Positions 54,744-62,676 of a DNA stretch of 64,000 nucleotides are shown here, piece after piece (the stretch's first letter is position 1; each line of letters begins with the position of its first letter). The DNA lies in contig CATOTI010000003.1 of assembly GCA_951813295.1 (NCBI GenBank), positions 62,001-126,000 of the forward strand, read 5' to 3'. Below the pieces are notes generated by a model that was not told the DNA's origin, searched no databases, and saw nothing but the letters and a program-made list of their open reading frames with translations. A program made the position numbers and the translations under genes. This stretch comes from an uncultured Pseudomonadales bacterium (GTDB lineage: Bacteria > Pseudomonadota > Gammaproteobacteria > Pseudomonadales > Azotimanducaceae).

Positions 54744-56231
54744 ATGAATCACGCGTGGGTTTGGGCGGTCGCGGCGCTTCTCCTGACCACATCGTGTGGC
54801 CTGTTCGACCCAGCAGATGCGCCGATGTCTTCACCCGGAGACCAGGTTTTCTTTGTCGGTGACCGCGAGATGATAGTTCACGCCAGTTCGTCCGAGGCGC
54901 GAGTGCGGCTTTTTGAGGAAGCCCGCGCACAACAAGCCGGCGTGCTCCGCTTGCACGTCCGAATCGAAGATGCCGAGGTCGTGTTCGGTTATCCATGGCG
55001 TCGGTTTCTCAGCGATGCCCACCAGCAGGGCCTTCGAGTCGAAGCATTGTTCGGCGGACCGGATGTGGAAATTCGCCGCGGGTTTCTGTCGACCGAGCTG
55101 GACGCGATCGCGACGTTTAATGCATCGAGCGGTCCCACCGAGGTGTTCTCTGGGGTCCACCTCGATCTGCAGCCTTATCTCGAACACGAGTGGAAGTCGC
55201 CAGCGCGCCGCCAAAAGCTTCTCCGGTCGTTCTTGCAAGGCATTGAAGCCTTAAGCGCTCAAGCAACCAGGGCGAATCTGACGATCAGCCTCGACGTACC
55301 GTTCTGGTGGGATAGGCCCGACCCCCTCGCCGAGGGGCGCGCCATCGCGGATGTGTTCTTCAAGGGGGAGACCAAACCGGCGAGCTATCACGCCGCTGCG
55401 TTGGTCGACTCGGTAGGCCTTATGAACTTTCGTAATGTCGCGTCGACCTCAGAAGTCCTCGATGAGGACAATGGCCTGATTGGCCATGGCATCCGGTTCC
55501 TTGAAGCCGTCGACAATCCCAACGTTCATATGCGGCTTCAAGTCGGCACGGCCAGTCAGGCCAAGTCCTATTGGTTCGCGCCCAGTGATGTTGCACGAGA
55601 ACAGTTCTTGTCACGTGTCTTCGCTCGAATCGATCCCCTCGTTCCACAACAAATTGAAGGCTGTCAGACCGCGCTACTAGATGAAGCGGAAGCGCTGAAA
55701 CACGCGCCTGACCACGAGCCGCGGATCCACGTTGGCATCGAGCTGGGTAGTTGTACAAGTGAGCAAGCGAATGCCGTGAAAGCCCATATTGCAGCCGAGT
55801 TTGCGGCGAACAGCGACTCGTTTGACCGCATCCCGGGTTCGGCCCTGCGCGCGCGCTCCTCTCAAATCCAGGCGATCAACATCATCAACGATCAACCGCT
55901 ACCATGGCGCAACGACTGGTGGAGCGATGCACTGGAAGCCAACGACCGTCACTTTGGATTCGTGGTCGCGCGCAACATACCCGACAACTTAACGTTCGAT
56001 ACGAATCGCGAAGACATGACGGCTGAGATCGACAAAGCTCACGACGCTTTCCAGGCCTACGACAACTACCGCGGCATGGCCTACGACCGATTCGAGGGAC
56101 TTGTCACCGTACTCGAGCGCCCGAAGTCTTTTTTTCCCGATCCACCAGAGCGGGAGGACGCCGTAGACGATGGCGGCGATACCACTCGGACGGAACTACC
56201 GCGCTCGGGAATCCCCGGCAGTCGCGGCTGA
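54744..56231 (+). CDS. Large putative lipoprotein, TIM-barrel-like, family unknown
   Basis: 495 residues. Leader MNHAWVWAVAALLLTTSC ends in a lipobox-like T-T-S-C, so Cys18 may be acylated. Residues about 35-315 suggest a beta/alpha barrel: VLRLHVRIEDAEVVFGYPW, VFSGVHLDLQPYLEHEW (a 'GVHLDxxPYxxxxW' strand), LTISLDVPFWWD, DSVGLMNFRNVAS, MRLQVGTAS. The C-terminal part has IPGSALRARSSQIQAINIIN and WRNDWWSDALEAND. Acidic residues at strand ends recall glycosidase-like barrels, but no family is recognised. It lies alone between two IS ends inside the tRNA-bounded segment. Confidence 0.65.
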   Translation: MNHAWVWAVAALLLTTSCGLFDPADAPMSSPGDQVFFVGDREMIVHASSSEARVRLFEEARAQQAGVLRLHVRIEDAEVVFGYPWRRFLSDAHQQGLRVEALFGGPDVEIRRGFLSTELDAIATFNASSGPTEVFSGVHLDLQPYLEHEWKSPARRQKLLRSFLQGIEALSAQATRANLTISLDVPFWWDRPDPLAEGRAIADVFFKGETKPASYHAAALVDSVGLMNFRNVASTSEVLDEDNGLIGHGIRFLEAVDNPNVHMRLQVGTASQAKSYWFAPSDVAREQFLSRVFARIDPLVPQQIEGCQTALLDEAEALKHAPDHEPRIHVGIELGSCTSEQANAVKAHIAAEFAANSDSFDRIPGSALRARSSQIQAINIINDQPLPWRNDWWSDALEANDRHFGFVVARNIPDNLTFDTNREDMTAEIDKAHDAFQAYDNYRGMAYDRFEGLVTVLERPKSFFPDPPEREDAVDDGGDTTRTELPRSGIPGSRG

Positions 56232-56729
56232 TGTAGTGGAACTTGAGCTGAAGCTGGTCGTCGTTTCGACCAATGAAGCGCCTTTCTAGGCGCTAGCACC
56301 AACCAAAGTGGATCCATCGATGCGGCTTCGCAACTGCCGCCATGATCGAAGCAATCGAGTAATCGTCGGGCATCTTCCTCAGATTTGGTCGGGACGTCGA
56401 TGAGGGCTTGTTTGCCCTCGAACCAGATGACATTCACCTAGAGCTCAAGCTCGATTAGTTCAGTTTTGTCTTTCAAACCCCGTGATTGAAGCTTTTCGAC
56501 CGGCGTCCGAGGACGGCATCGATAGCCTGATACAAATGAATTCGCTGTTCAGGACATTCTTCGCGAGTCGCTCAATCGCCCATCACCCTAGCGACAAGCG
56601 AAGTATCCAGAGACTCCGTAAATGAAGCGATTTGACCGTCGGCAACCGTCGACGAATCCGGTACTGTCCGTACTGCCGGTTGGGACATACGTCGCCGTCA
56701 GGTGGTAATTCACGGCCGCTGTGTGTCCG
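56232..56729. other. Low-information stretch between lipoprotein and IS
   Basis: 498 bp. A weak minus-strand frame from GTG 56437 (VNVIWFEGKQALIDVP...DARRLLDCFDHG) may encode a short protein of about 50 residues before becoming antisense to the lipoprotein gene. No recognisable domain. Confidence 0.3.
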
Positions 56730-56851
56730 TCAACCAACACCGCTCGGATGTTCATCGATTGCCACTGAAATGCGCCGAACGAGCTCTTCCACTGAAGCCT
56801 TCACCGTCGCGTCGTCTCGCGCGTCCGTCACGATCGGGACGAACGCTAGAG
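56730..56851 (-). pseudogene. 3' fragment of an unknown gene cut by the IS
   Basis: Reads LAFVPIVTDARDDATVKAS then VEELVRRISVAIDEHP before TGA, beginning at the left end of the IS407-like element. Its 5' part is not found on the other side of the element. Confidence 0.4.
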
Positions 56852-56916
56852 TGTAATCCCCCCGAAAAGTAGCGGTGGTTGGAAGTAGACTTTTCCACGA
56901 AGGGAGAGCGCTACGA

Positions 56917-57183
56917 ATGAAGAAGAGCCGATACACGGAAAGCCAGATCTTTCGGATCCTCAAGGAAGCCGAGGCCGGGGTACCGGTGGCGGAGGTTTGC
57001 CGGAAGCACGGCATGAGCAACGCGACGTTCTACAACTGGCGATCGAGATACGGCGGCATGGACGCCTCGAGCATGAAACGACTCAAAGAGCTCGAAGAAG
57101 AGAACGCGCGCCTGAAGAAGATGTACGCGGAGGAGAAACTCAAGGCGGACATCATTGCCGAGGCCATGGAAAAAAAGTGGTAG
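56917..57183 (+). CDS. IS407-like OrfA
   Basis: 88 residues: HTH_8-type SRYTESQIFRILKEAEAGVP, VAEVCRKHGMSNATFYNWRS, then coiled coil KRLKELEEENARLKKMYAEE. Stop TAG at 57181. A_AAA_AAG (57171-57177) near its end allows -1 frameshift into OrfB. Confidence 0.9.
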   Translation: MKKSRYTESQIFRILKEAEAGVPVAEVCRKHGMSNATFYNWRSRYGGMDASSMKRLKELEEENARLKKMYAEEKLKADIIAEAMEKKW

Positions 57184-58002
57184 CGCCATCTCGCCGTAAG
57201 GAGATGGCGAAACGAGCGGTGGCAGAACATGGCCTGTCGATCCGGCTGGCCTGCAAGGTCTTCGGTGTCTCAGAGACCTGTTATCGGTACCAGCCGAAGC
57301 TGAGCGACGACAATGCGGTGATAGCGGACTGGCTGTTGCGGCTGACAACGGCGCACCGACGCTGGGGGTTCGGGCTGTGTTTCTTGTACCTGAGGAACGT
57401 GCAGAAGCTGCCGTACAACCACAAGCGCGTGTACCGGATCTATCGGGAGCTGGAGCTGAACTTGCGAATCAGGCCGAAGCGACGGCTGCAACGCGCGGCA
57501 CCGGATCCACTGGATGTGCCGCGGCAGGTGAACGAGGTGTGGTCGATCGACTTCATGCATGACCGGTTAGCCAACGGGCGGCCCTTCCGAACGTTCAACG
57601 TGCTCGATGACTACAACCGGGAAGGATTGGGCATCGACGTCGACTTCAGCCTGTCGGGGTCACGGATCACCCGATGTCTGGATCAGATCATTGAATGGCG
57701 CGGAAAGCCGAAGGTGATCCGCTGCGACAACGGCAGCGAGATGTGCCGTGCGGCGTTCCAGACCTGGGCCGCGCACCAGGGCATCCGGGTGATGTTCATC
57801 CAACCCGGCAAGCCGACCCAGAACGCCTACGTTGAGCGGTTCAACCGGACGGTTCGACACGAGTGGTTAGACCTGCACATGTTCGTCGATCGAGCACGCT
57901 CAGAGCACAGCTACGCAGTGGCTGTGGCAGTACAACAACGAACGGCCGAACACGGCCATCGGCGGCATCACGCCAAAACAGAAGCTCGCGCAAGCGGCAT
58001 AA
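57177..58002 (+). pseudogene. IS407-like OrfB (DDE transposase), frameshifted near C-terminus
   Basis: Reads VVAPSRRKEMAKRAVAEHGL, NEVWSIDFMHDRL (first Asp), KVIRCDNGSEMCRAAF (second Asp), NAYVERFNRTVRHEWLDL (Glu). At about 57885 two bases are missing: the true ending SIEHAQSTATQWLWQYNNER to GITPKQKLAQAA and TAA (58000-58002) is in another frame. Starts by -1 frameshift from OrfA. Probably inactive in this copy. Confidence 0.85.
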
Positions 58003-58040
58003 CCCTGCTTCTGAACACCACTAGAAATGGGGGGATTACA

Positions 58041-58460
58041 GCGAGGGTAGTCGACTACAAACCGAGTTTCGTCGTCCAGTGATATAGAAGGTTCGATTCT
58101 GAGACGAGCGCCCGATTGCGGCCCGAGTTAGTGGGGTGCGACGACTGGTTTGAGTAAGGATGTGTCGTTGTCACCGAGTGAGGTTCAATCACGCCGGTCG
58201 ATATCTGGACGAATCTCCGTTTCTCATGAGTTTTCTCGAGCACCTAGTAGGAACGAACGCGTTGGAGTTAAGTGAGGTGACGCGCTGGTATTTTGAGCAC
58301 CGTAAGATGACCGTTCTACGGACCTGGGAGAGTGAGCCGGCGGCTGTGACAGGTGGTTTTGAGGCAAGAATTTGGGGGCGCTTAGTGCCCTAAGTTGATG
58401 CTCCTTTTGTCGCAGTGTTGGCCGAGATTGACTAAATTTATCGTAACTCGTTGATTTTAT
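58041..58460. other. Intergenic with one doubtful short reading frame
   Basis: 420 bp between the IS and the tRNA. A plus-strand frame (58160-58393, 77 codons; PFLMSFLEHLVGTNALELSE) has no homologue I know and no clear ribosome site. The right end, TCGTAACTCGTTGATTTTA (58441-58459), directly adjoins the tRNA CCA end and resembles the 17-mers at 11917 and 54091. Confidence 0.4.
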
Positions 58461-58537
58461 TGGCGCCCCGAGAAGGATTCGAACCTTCGACCTGCCCCTT
58501 AGGAGGGGGCCGCGCTATCCAGCTGTGCCATCGGGGC
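58461..58537 (-). tRNA. tRNA-Arg (anticodon CCT), CCA encoded
   Basis: Minus strand, 77 nt. Acceptor GCCCCGA/TCGGGGC with discriminator G and encoded CCA. D-arm around GGCACAGCTGGATAGCGC, anticodon stem GCCCC/GGGGC with loop CTCCTAA (anticodon CCT), T-arm GAAGG-TTCGAAT-CCTTC. Its 3' half is duplicated at 54032, making it the likely insertion site of the adjoining accessory segment. Confidence 0.93.
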
Positions 58538-58570
58538 GATGTGCGTTTTCGATTCTAGCGCTGCGGATCA

Positions 58571-59004
58571 TTGAAATCGCCGGGGTTGCTATCGCACGTG
58601 GCGGAAGGCATCAGTGAACGCGGAGTCGCGACGGAGGGGCTGGTCGAACTCGTCGATCTTTATCCGACGCTGGTCGACCTCACCGGCATTTCGGCGCCGA
58701 CGCATGCCCTCGAGGGCGATAGTTTCGCGCCGGTGCTCGAGGCGCCTGATCGGGCATGGAAATCGGCCGCGTTTTCGGAATCCGTGCGCGGGCGGTTTCA
58801 CGGTCGAACGCTTCGTGATGCGCGTTATCGCTACACGGAGTGGGCGTCGCAGCGCGGCCAGGTAATGAAGGAACTCTACGATCACGAACGGGATCCCTTC
58901 GAGCACACGAACCTGGCGGCGGGTGATTCTCACGACGCCGTGGTCGACGCGTTGTCGGCGCGGCTGCGGCGGGATGGGCCGCGGCACGACCGCCCCCGGG
59001 ATAG
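58571..59004 (+). pseudogene. Sulfatase 3' fragment
   Basis: C-terminal part only: GISERGVATEGLVELVDLYP, TLVDLTGI, RGRFHGRTLRDARYRYTEW and ELYDHERDPFEHTNLAAGD are typical of iduronate-2-sulfatase-like enzymes. The N-terminal half with the formylglycine motif is missing; the fragment begins just past the tRNA 5' side. One missing G near 58975 shifts the frame; with it the protein ends GWAAARPPPG and TAG at 59002. Probably truncated during rearrangement at the tRNA. Confidence 0.75.
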
Positions 59005-59060
59005 TTTCGTTTGCCGTTGGCGGCTACGGTCGCTCTGCTTTTTGCACGCGAGGGATAGCC

Positions 59061-60266
59061 GTGGCGAACGTGATCACGATTGAAGACGTCCAGACGATCC
59101 TGACGCAACCCGGACGTTCGCGGCTGGTGATCGTCAAGGTGGTGACGTCGGAGCCGGGCCTCTATGGCCTGGGGTGTGCGACGTTCACCCAGCGCATACA
59201 CGCGGTGGCGGCGGCGATCGACAAGCACTTGAAGCCGTTTCTGATCGGTCGCGATGTCGCGCGGGTCGAGGAGATCTGGCAGATGTCGATGGTGCACGGC
59301 TATTGGCGCAATGGGCCGGTGCTCAACAACGCGATTTCCGGTGTCGATCAGGCGCTCTGGGACATCAAGGGCAAGCGTGCAGGGATGCCGCTTTATGACC
59401 TCCTGGGAGGTAAATCCCGTGAGGCCGCGCACGTTTACGTACACGCCGATGGACCGGATCCTTCGGCCGTGCTCGAACGGGTCCGCGGCTATGTCGCCGA
59501 GGGCTATCGCTTCGTTCGTATCCAGATGGGTGGCTATGGCGGTGCGACGGATCGGATGGAGCGACCACGCGGTGCGCCCGATGGTGCCTACTTCGATCCC
59601 CGGGTCTATCAGCGCGAAATGCTCGAGATGATGGCCTTCGTGCGCGATGGCGTCGGTGCCGATGTCGAACTCCTGCACGACGTGCACGAGCGATTGGCGC
59701 CGATCGACGCGGTGCGCTTCGCGAAGGCGTGCGAGCCGCTCGGACTATTCTTCCTCGAAGACGTGCTGGCGCCCGAGGATATCGGCTGGTTTCAACGGAT
59801 TCGCGAGCAGTGCGCGACGCCGCTCGCGATGGGTGAACTCTTCAATCATCCCTTCGAGTGGCGTGAGGTGATCGAGTCACGCTGGATCGACTTTTTGCGC
59901 ATGCATGTGAGCCAGATGGGCGGTATCACGCCAGCGCGCAAGGTGGCCGACTTTGCGCATCTCTACGGCGTTCGCACCGCCTGGCACGGACCGGGCGATA
60001 CCTCGCCCGTCGGGCATGCAGCGAATCTTCACCTTGATATCTGGGCGCCGAATTTCGGCGTGCAGGAATGGTACCGGCCGAACGAAATCGAATACGCGAT
60101 GTTCCCCGGGCTACCGACGGTGGAGAACGGCTACCTCTACCCGAACGAAGCGCCGGGCCTCGGGATCGATATTGATGAAAGGCTCGCGGCCGAGTATCCG
60201 GCGGCGGACATCGTCGAGACCTGGACACAAACGCGCCTGCCGGACGGTTCGCCCGCGCGGCCCTGA
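59061..60266 (+). CDS. Enolase-superfamily dehydratase, ManD/RspA-like
   Basis: 401 residues from GTG 59061. Mandelate racemase/muconate lactonising fold: VDQALWDIKGKRAGMPLYDL, ELLHDVHERLAPIDAVRFAK, LFFLEDVLAPEDIGWF, MGELFNHPFEWREVIE, GVRTAWHGPGDTSPVGHAA and NFGVQEW. These match D-mannonate dehydratase (ManD) and RspA-type proteins, which dehydrate sugar acids; many relatives have low or no activity. It follows the sulfatase fragment, which in an intact ancestor could have shared a sugar-sulfate pathway. Confidence 0.85.
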   Translation: MANVITIEDVQTILTQPGRSRLVIVKVVTSEPGLYGLGCATFTQRIHAVAAAIDKHLKPFLIGRDVARVEEIWQMSMVHGYWRNGPVLNNAISGVDQALWDIKGKRAGMPLYDLLGGKSREAAHVYVHADGPDPSAVLERVRGYVAEGYRFVRIQMGGYGGATDRMERPRGAPDGAYFDPRVYQREMLEMMAFVRDGVGADVELLHDVHERLAPIDAVRFAKACEPLGLFFLEDVLAPEDIGWFQRIREQCATPLAMGELFNHPFEWREVIESRWIDFLRMHVSQMGGITPARKVADFAHLYGVRTAWHGPGDTSPVGHAANLHLDIWAPNFGVQEWYRPNEIEYAMFPGLPTVENGYLYPNEAPGLGIDIDERLAAEYPAADIVETWTQTRLPDGSPARP

Positions 60267-60275
60267 TGGTTTGTC

Positions 60276-61394
60276 TCAGGGCGTGGTGAAGAGCCGCTCG
60301 GCGTTATCTCCCAGCACGCGACGGCGACGGTCCTCCGACAATCCCGAGATGGATTCGCGGATGAGATCGGCCGCGTCCATGCGCGAATCGACGTGGGGGA
60401 AATCGCTACCCCAGAGGATGTGGTCCTCGCCGACGAGGTCGAGCATGGCGTCGATCGTGCGTTCTTCCGGTTCTGCGACGAAGTAACAGTTTCGTCGGAT
60501 GTAGTCGCTCGGCTTCATCTTGAGCGGTGACATGGCTTTGAAGAAATGGAACTTCTCATCCAGCCGGTCCATGAGATAAGCGGCGTAGCCGCAGCCGGCT
60601 TCGACCGAGACGATCTTCAATCGCTCGAAACGTTCGAAGACGCCATCGAGGACCAGGCTCGTCATCGCCGGGATCAGTTGCCCGGTCGCACCGAGTGCGA
60701 AGCCGAAGGTCGGCCCGCCCGCGCCTGGAATCTGATGCCAGCGGGAGAACGGGATCGCCGCGCCTTCGAAACGCACGATCACGTGCAAGCAACCCGGGAT
60801 CCCTGCTTCTTCGCAGCGCGACCAGATCGGGTCGAAGTGCGGGTCGGACGGACGCCGCCCGTCGATCGTCTCGGGCGGTACGAAGAGCCCGCCGAAGCCG
60901 CGTTGCAGACAACGGTCGAGTTCGGCGGCGGCGGTTTCGACGTCGTGCCAGTTGATCGCGGCGATCGGGATGACGCGGTCACGGATGCCGGACGAGAAAT
61001 CCGCCTGCCACGTGTTGTAGGCGCGGCAGTAGGCGCTCGCGAGTTCGTTGTCATCGGTCGGGAACGGCAGAATGCCGATCGTCGGGAAGAGGACGCCGCG
61101 GTCGACCTGCCATTCATCGAGCATCTTCACGCGCGCGGCCGGTTCATAGCTCGAGGGTAGACAGCCGTCGACGTATTTGAGCGGTTGGGTGAAAAGCTCC
61201 ATGCGGTCGATGTGGGCACCGCCGAGGGCGGCCAAGCGCTCGCGCAGCACCACTTTCTCGCCAATGATGAGTTCCTCGATGCCGTCGTCGTCGGTCTCGA
61301 TGCGAATCGCGCGGTCGCGAAACTTCGGCTCGAGGTAGGTCTGCCAGAGATCCGGCGGTTCCATGATGTGTGAATCGCAGTCGACGACCGTCAT
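60276..61394 (-). CDS. Amidohydrolase_2 family protein
   Basis: 372 residues from ATG 61394. Metal motif DCDSHIMEPPDLW, then PIAAINWHDVETAAAELDR, IPGCLHVIVRFEG, SVEAGCGYAAYLMDRLDE, and HILWGSDFPHVDSRMDAA (metal Asp/His). Related to the amidohydrolase at 43258 and to decarboxylases such as ACMSD. Convergent with the ManD-like gene; 28 bp downstream of the DUF1552 gene on the same strand. Confidence 0.83.
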   Translation of the reverse strand: MTVVDCDSHIMEPPDLWQTYLEPKFRDRAIRIETDDDGIEELIIGEKVVLRERLAALGGAHIDRMELFTQPLKYVDGCLPSSYEPAARVKMLDEWQVDRGVLFPTIGILPFPTDDNELASAYCRAYNTWQADFSSGIRDRVIPIAAINWHDVETAAAELDRCLQRGFGGLFVPPETIDGRRPSDPHFDPIWSRCEEAGIPGCLHVIVRFEGAAIPFSRWHQIPGAGGPTFGFALGATGQLIPAMTSLVLDGVFERFERLKIVSVEAGCGYAAYLMDRLDEKFHFFKAMSPLKMKPSDYIRRNCYFVAEPEERTIDAMLDLVGEDHILWGSDFPHVDSRMDAADLIRESISGLSEDRRRRVLGDNAERLFTTP

Positions 61395-61422
61395 CGTTTT
61401 CTCTCGTGAGTGGGGACACGGG

Positions 61423-62664
61423 CTATGCCCAACGTAACGCCTCGGTGCTCTGTCCGAACTGGCCGGTGTCGACGCCCATGTAGCGCAGGAGGGTGACAAA
61501 GAGGTTCGAGAGTGGCGCGTTGTCTTTTCCATCGAACGCGACGTGGCCGCCGTGATCGAACGAACCGCCCGCGATCATGATCGGCAGGTTGCGCGCTTCG
61601 TGCGAGTTGGCGTTACCGAGGTTGCTGCCGAAGAGCACGGCCGTCTGGTCGAGTATCGATCCGCCGGCGTCGCTCTGTTCGCCGAGGCGCGTCAGGAGTT
61701 TGTCGAATTCGACCATTACTTCGCGCTCGATCTTGCGCAGTTGAACGATCTTGCTCTCGTCCTGACCGTGGTGCGAAAGGCTGTGCTGGTCGGCCAGCAC
61801 GCCGTCGACTTTCGGCACGACGCCGTGGTCCTGAATCATCAGGCTCGCGACCCGGGTCGAGTCGGTGACGAGCGCCAGCGGGATCAGGTCGAACCAGAGT
61901 CGAATACGACCGATGAGGTCTGCGTTGTCGGAGACATCCTGCGGCTGCGGTGCGGTCACTTGCGGCTTCGGGCGGTCCATCCACGCGGCCACTTCCGTGA
62001 GGTCCCGCTCGGCGATTCGCACGGCATCGAAGTACGCCTCGAGTGATTGTTGGTCCGCGGCACTAGCCTCTTTGGCGAGTGAGCGCGTTTGTGCTTTGAG
62101 CTCATCGAGGATCGATCCTCCGGCTTGAATGCGTCGACGTTCTTGCGCCACGGCGCGGGGATCGCCGCTCAAGAACATGTCCTCGAAAAGACGAGCTGGG
62201 CTCGTCGACGCGGGCAGCATCACGCCGTTGGTCGTGTACGACTGGCTCTGCGCACTCGTCGTGCCGAGCGTGATCGACGGGAATCGGGTCGTGTAACCGA
62301 GCTGATTCGCGACGATCTGGTCGATCGAGACCGTGTTTTGAAATCCATCCATGCCGGGGTGTTTGGCCGACGTCAGCCAGGTGATTTCGGAATTGTGCGC
62401 TTGCCGTCCGGTCTGCTCTCTGTGGGAGAGCCCGGAGATAATCGTGTACTTCGCGCGGTGTCGATCGGTGATCGAGAGGTATTCGCCCGCCGCGTAATCC
62501 CGACCCGCGGTCGCGGGCGTCCACGAATCGGCGTAAAGACCGAGCGTGTTGCAGATGTTCACCATGCGGGGCGTAAACGCGGTGGCGTGGGCGGTGCGGT
62601 GTATTTCGAGAAGCGGCAGCGCGAGGGCAACGCCGGTACTTTTCAGAAGTTTGCGTCGGTTCAT
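61423..62664 (-). CDS. DUF1552 protein, Tat-exported
   Basis: 413 residues. Twin-arginine-type leader MNRRKLLKSTGVALALPLLE, then family stretches MVNICNTLGLYADSWTP, YTIISGLSHREQTGRQAHNS, MDGFQNTVSIDQIVANQLG and ILDQTAVLFGSNLGNANSHE. DUF1552 proteins occur next to DUF1592/1588/1585 proteins in planctomycetes and some proteobacteria and are secreted with them. Function unknown; an oxidoreductase or hydrolase complex is suspected. 12 bp after the partner gene. Confidence 0.87.
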   Translation of the reverse strand: MNRRKLLKSTGVALALPLLEIHRTAHATAFTPRMVNICNTLGLYADSWTPATAGRDYAAGEYLSITDRHRAKYTIISGLSHREQTGRQAHNSEITWLTSAKHPGMDGFQNTVSIDQIVANQLGYTTRFPSITLGTTSAQSQSYTTNGVMLPASTSPARLFEDMFLSGDPRAVAQERRRIQAGGSILDELKAQTRSLAKEASAADQQSLEAYFDAVRIAERDLTEVAAWMDRPKPQVTAPQPQDVSDNADLIGRIRLWFDLIPLALVTDSTRVASLMIQDHGVVPKVDGVLADQHSLSHHGQDESKIVQLRKIEREVMVEFDKLLTRLGEQSDAGGSILDQTAVLFGSNLGNANSHEARNLPIMIAGGSFDHGGHVAFDGKDNAPLSNLFVTLLRYMGVDTGQFGQSTEALRWA

Positions 62665-62676
62665 CGCACTCGCCCC

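Larger units (their letters stand above)
56852..58040 (+). mobile_element. IS3-family (IS407-group-like) insertion sequence, 1189 bp
   Basis: Ends share TGTAATCCCCCC as inverted repeats (left TGTAATCCCCCCGAAAAG, right reverse complement TGTAATCCCCCCATTTCT). It encodes OrfA and OrfB with an AAAAAAG slippery site at 57171-57177 in -1 phase. Flanks (AGAG and GCGA) are not a clear duplication, so one side may have been rearranged. OrfB has a two-base deletion near its end. Confidence 0.88.
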
